From positions 1-5,006 of the forward strand of contig DBSW01000209.1 of NCBI GenBank assembly GCA_002306745.1: a stretch of 5,006 nt of DNA, written 5' to 3'. The notes under the pieces are model-generated. The model saw nothing but the letters and a program-made list of their open reading frames with translations, made no database searches and was not told where the DNA came from. Positions 4,390 through 5,006 of this stretch are shown piece after piece. The DNA comes from Dehalococcoidia bacterium UBA1332 (lineage in GTDB: Bacteria; Chloroflexota; Dehalococcoidia; Lucifugimonadales; Lucifugimonadaceae). The first letter of the stretch is position 1. Every line of letters begins with the position of its first letter. The position numbers and the translations under genes were made by a program.

Positions 4390-5006
4390 ATGAAAGTTTT
4401 GTTTCTGCAGGACGTACGTCCTTCCGCTAGAGCCGGTGACGTTAAGGAAGTCAAGGATGGTTTCGCTAGAAATTATCTACTACCACAAGGTCTAGCAGTT
4501 TTTGCTACAGATCATGAACTCCGTAGAGCGTCCAAGCTACGCCAACAAGCCGAAGACCGAAGACTTGCAGAGGCCGAAGAGTGGCAAGACATAGTTGACG
4601 GCCTAAAAGATCTAAAAATTCGTATTGAAGTTAGAACAGGGCCCACTGGTCGATTATACGGATCAGTAACAAACACAATGATCGCTGCGCAACTTACTGA
4701 AATGACGGAACGCGATATCGACCGAAAAGGGATACAGATCACTGCGCCTATCCGTACAACAGGTGAATATAAAATACCGGCAAGATTTGTTGAAGGTGTT
4801 GCCACAACCCTAAACATAGAAGTTGTTGCTGATGATGCTTCAGTTGAGCTCAACCGTCAGATGGAAGAAGCGCAAGCGCAGATGTCAGAAGAAGATACAA
4901 ACGTGCTAGACCCGTCCTTCGAGGATGTACTCGCTGCTGCCGAAGCAAAGATAGACGTTGAAAGCACTGAGTCATCAGAAGCATCAGACGCCAGTGAAGA
5001 ATCAGA
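4390..5006 (+). CDS. rplI: 50S ribosomal protein bL9 with acidic C-terminal extension (partial, 3' end outside window)
   Basis: The frame encodes at least 205 residues and is still open at the window edge. Residues 1-40 form the bL9 N-terminal rRNA-binding domain: MKVLFLQDV, then GDVKEVKDGFARNYLLPQGL (16-35), the core of the L9 signature. The first Gly of that signature is replaced by A13. Residues about 41-75 form the long charged connecting helix. Residues about 76-150 form the C-terminal domain, with GRLYGSVTN (87-95) and YKIPARF (126-132 region). Standard bL9 ends near residue 148. Here a tail of more than 50 residues follows; 16 of residues 158-205 are Asp or Glu and only one is Lys, with many Ser near the end. 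bL9 binds 23S rRNA at the base of the L1 stalk and helps keep the reading frame. The gene does not follow rpsR here, unlike the common rpsF-ssb-rpsR-rplI order. Confidence 0.95.
   Translation, partial: MKVLFLQDVRPSARAGDVKEVKDGFARNYLLPQGLAVFATDHELRRASKLRQQAEDRRLAEAEEWQDIVDGLKDLKIRIEVRTGPTGRLYGSVTNTMIAAQLTEMTERDIDRKGIQITAPIRTTGEYKIPARFVEGVATTLNIEVVADDASVELNRQMEEAQAQMSEEDTNVLDPSFEDVLAAAEAKIDVESTESSEASDASEES

Noticed and set aside
4512..4853. Minus-strand Ser-rich open frame of 113 codons
   Set aside because: It is antisense to rplI, which is certain. The Ser-rich composition follows from the complementary codons.

Overview
The window looks like AT-leaning bacterial chromosome (GC roughly in the mid 40s percent, judged by eye), with tightly packed genes and Shine-Dalgarno starts. 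The best taxonomic clue is the ribosomal protein bL9 at the right edge. Its N-terminus (MKVLFLQDV, then GFARNYLLP) and long acidic tail recall Chloroflexota, possibly Dehalococcoidia or marine SAR202-type lineages. That placement is an inference from memory and is not secure.

Left part (1-1697): the window opens with what may be the last 27 codons of a plus-strand gene. It converges on a minus-strand pair, a beta-hydroxyacid dehydrogenase-like oxidoreductase with a DUF1932-type C-terminus (822-1697) and a six-helix membrane protein with a C-terminal zinc ribbon (89-820). The pair is separated by one base, so translation is probably coupled. A weak terminator-like hairpin follows the pair.

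Centre (1698-2994): a PLP-dependent enzyme of the SelA-like / D-glucosaminate-6-phosphate ammonia-lyase type fold lies upstream on the same strand. A strong intrinsic terminator (about 1758-1797) closes its transcript before the dehydrogenase begins, so the three minus-strand genes probably form two transcription units. An imperfect dyad lies in the dehydrogenase leader. The two enzymes could act in one amino- or hydroxy-acid catabolic route, but substrates cannot be read from the sequence.

Right part (2995-5006): a 221-base divergent intergenic region carries three ATTGGC repeats. It separates the PLP enzyme from a short plus-strand gene that looks like an alpha/beta-hydrolase with every expected catalytic position replaced. 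A possible small minus-strand gene (63-65 codons) follows. Then comes a 335-base gene-free stretch rich in dyads, and finally rplI with a textbook Shine-Dalgarno, running off the window.

No mobile element, CRISPR array, tRNA or rRNA was seen. I found no convincing evidence of a wholly new system. The most unusual items are the catalytically stripped hydrolase, the zinc-ribbon membrane protein coupled to a dehydrogenase, the dyad-rich region before rplI and the acidic tail of bL9.
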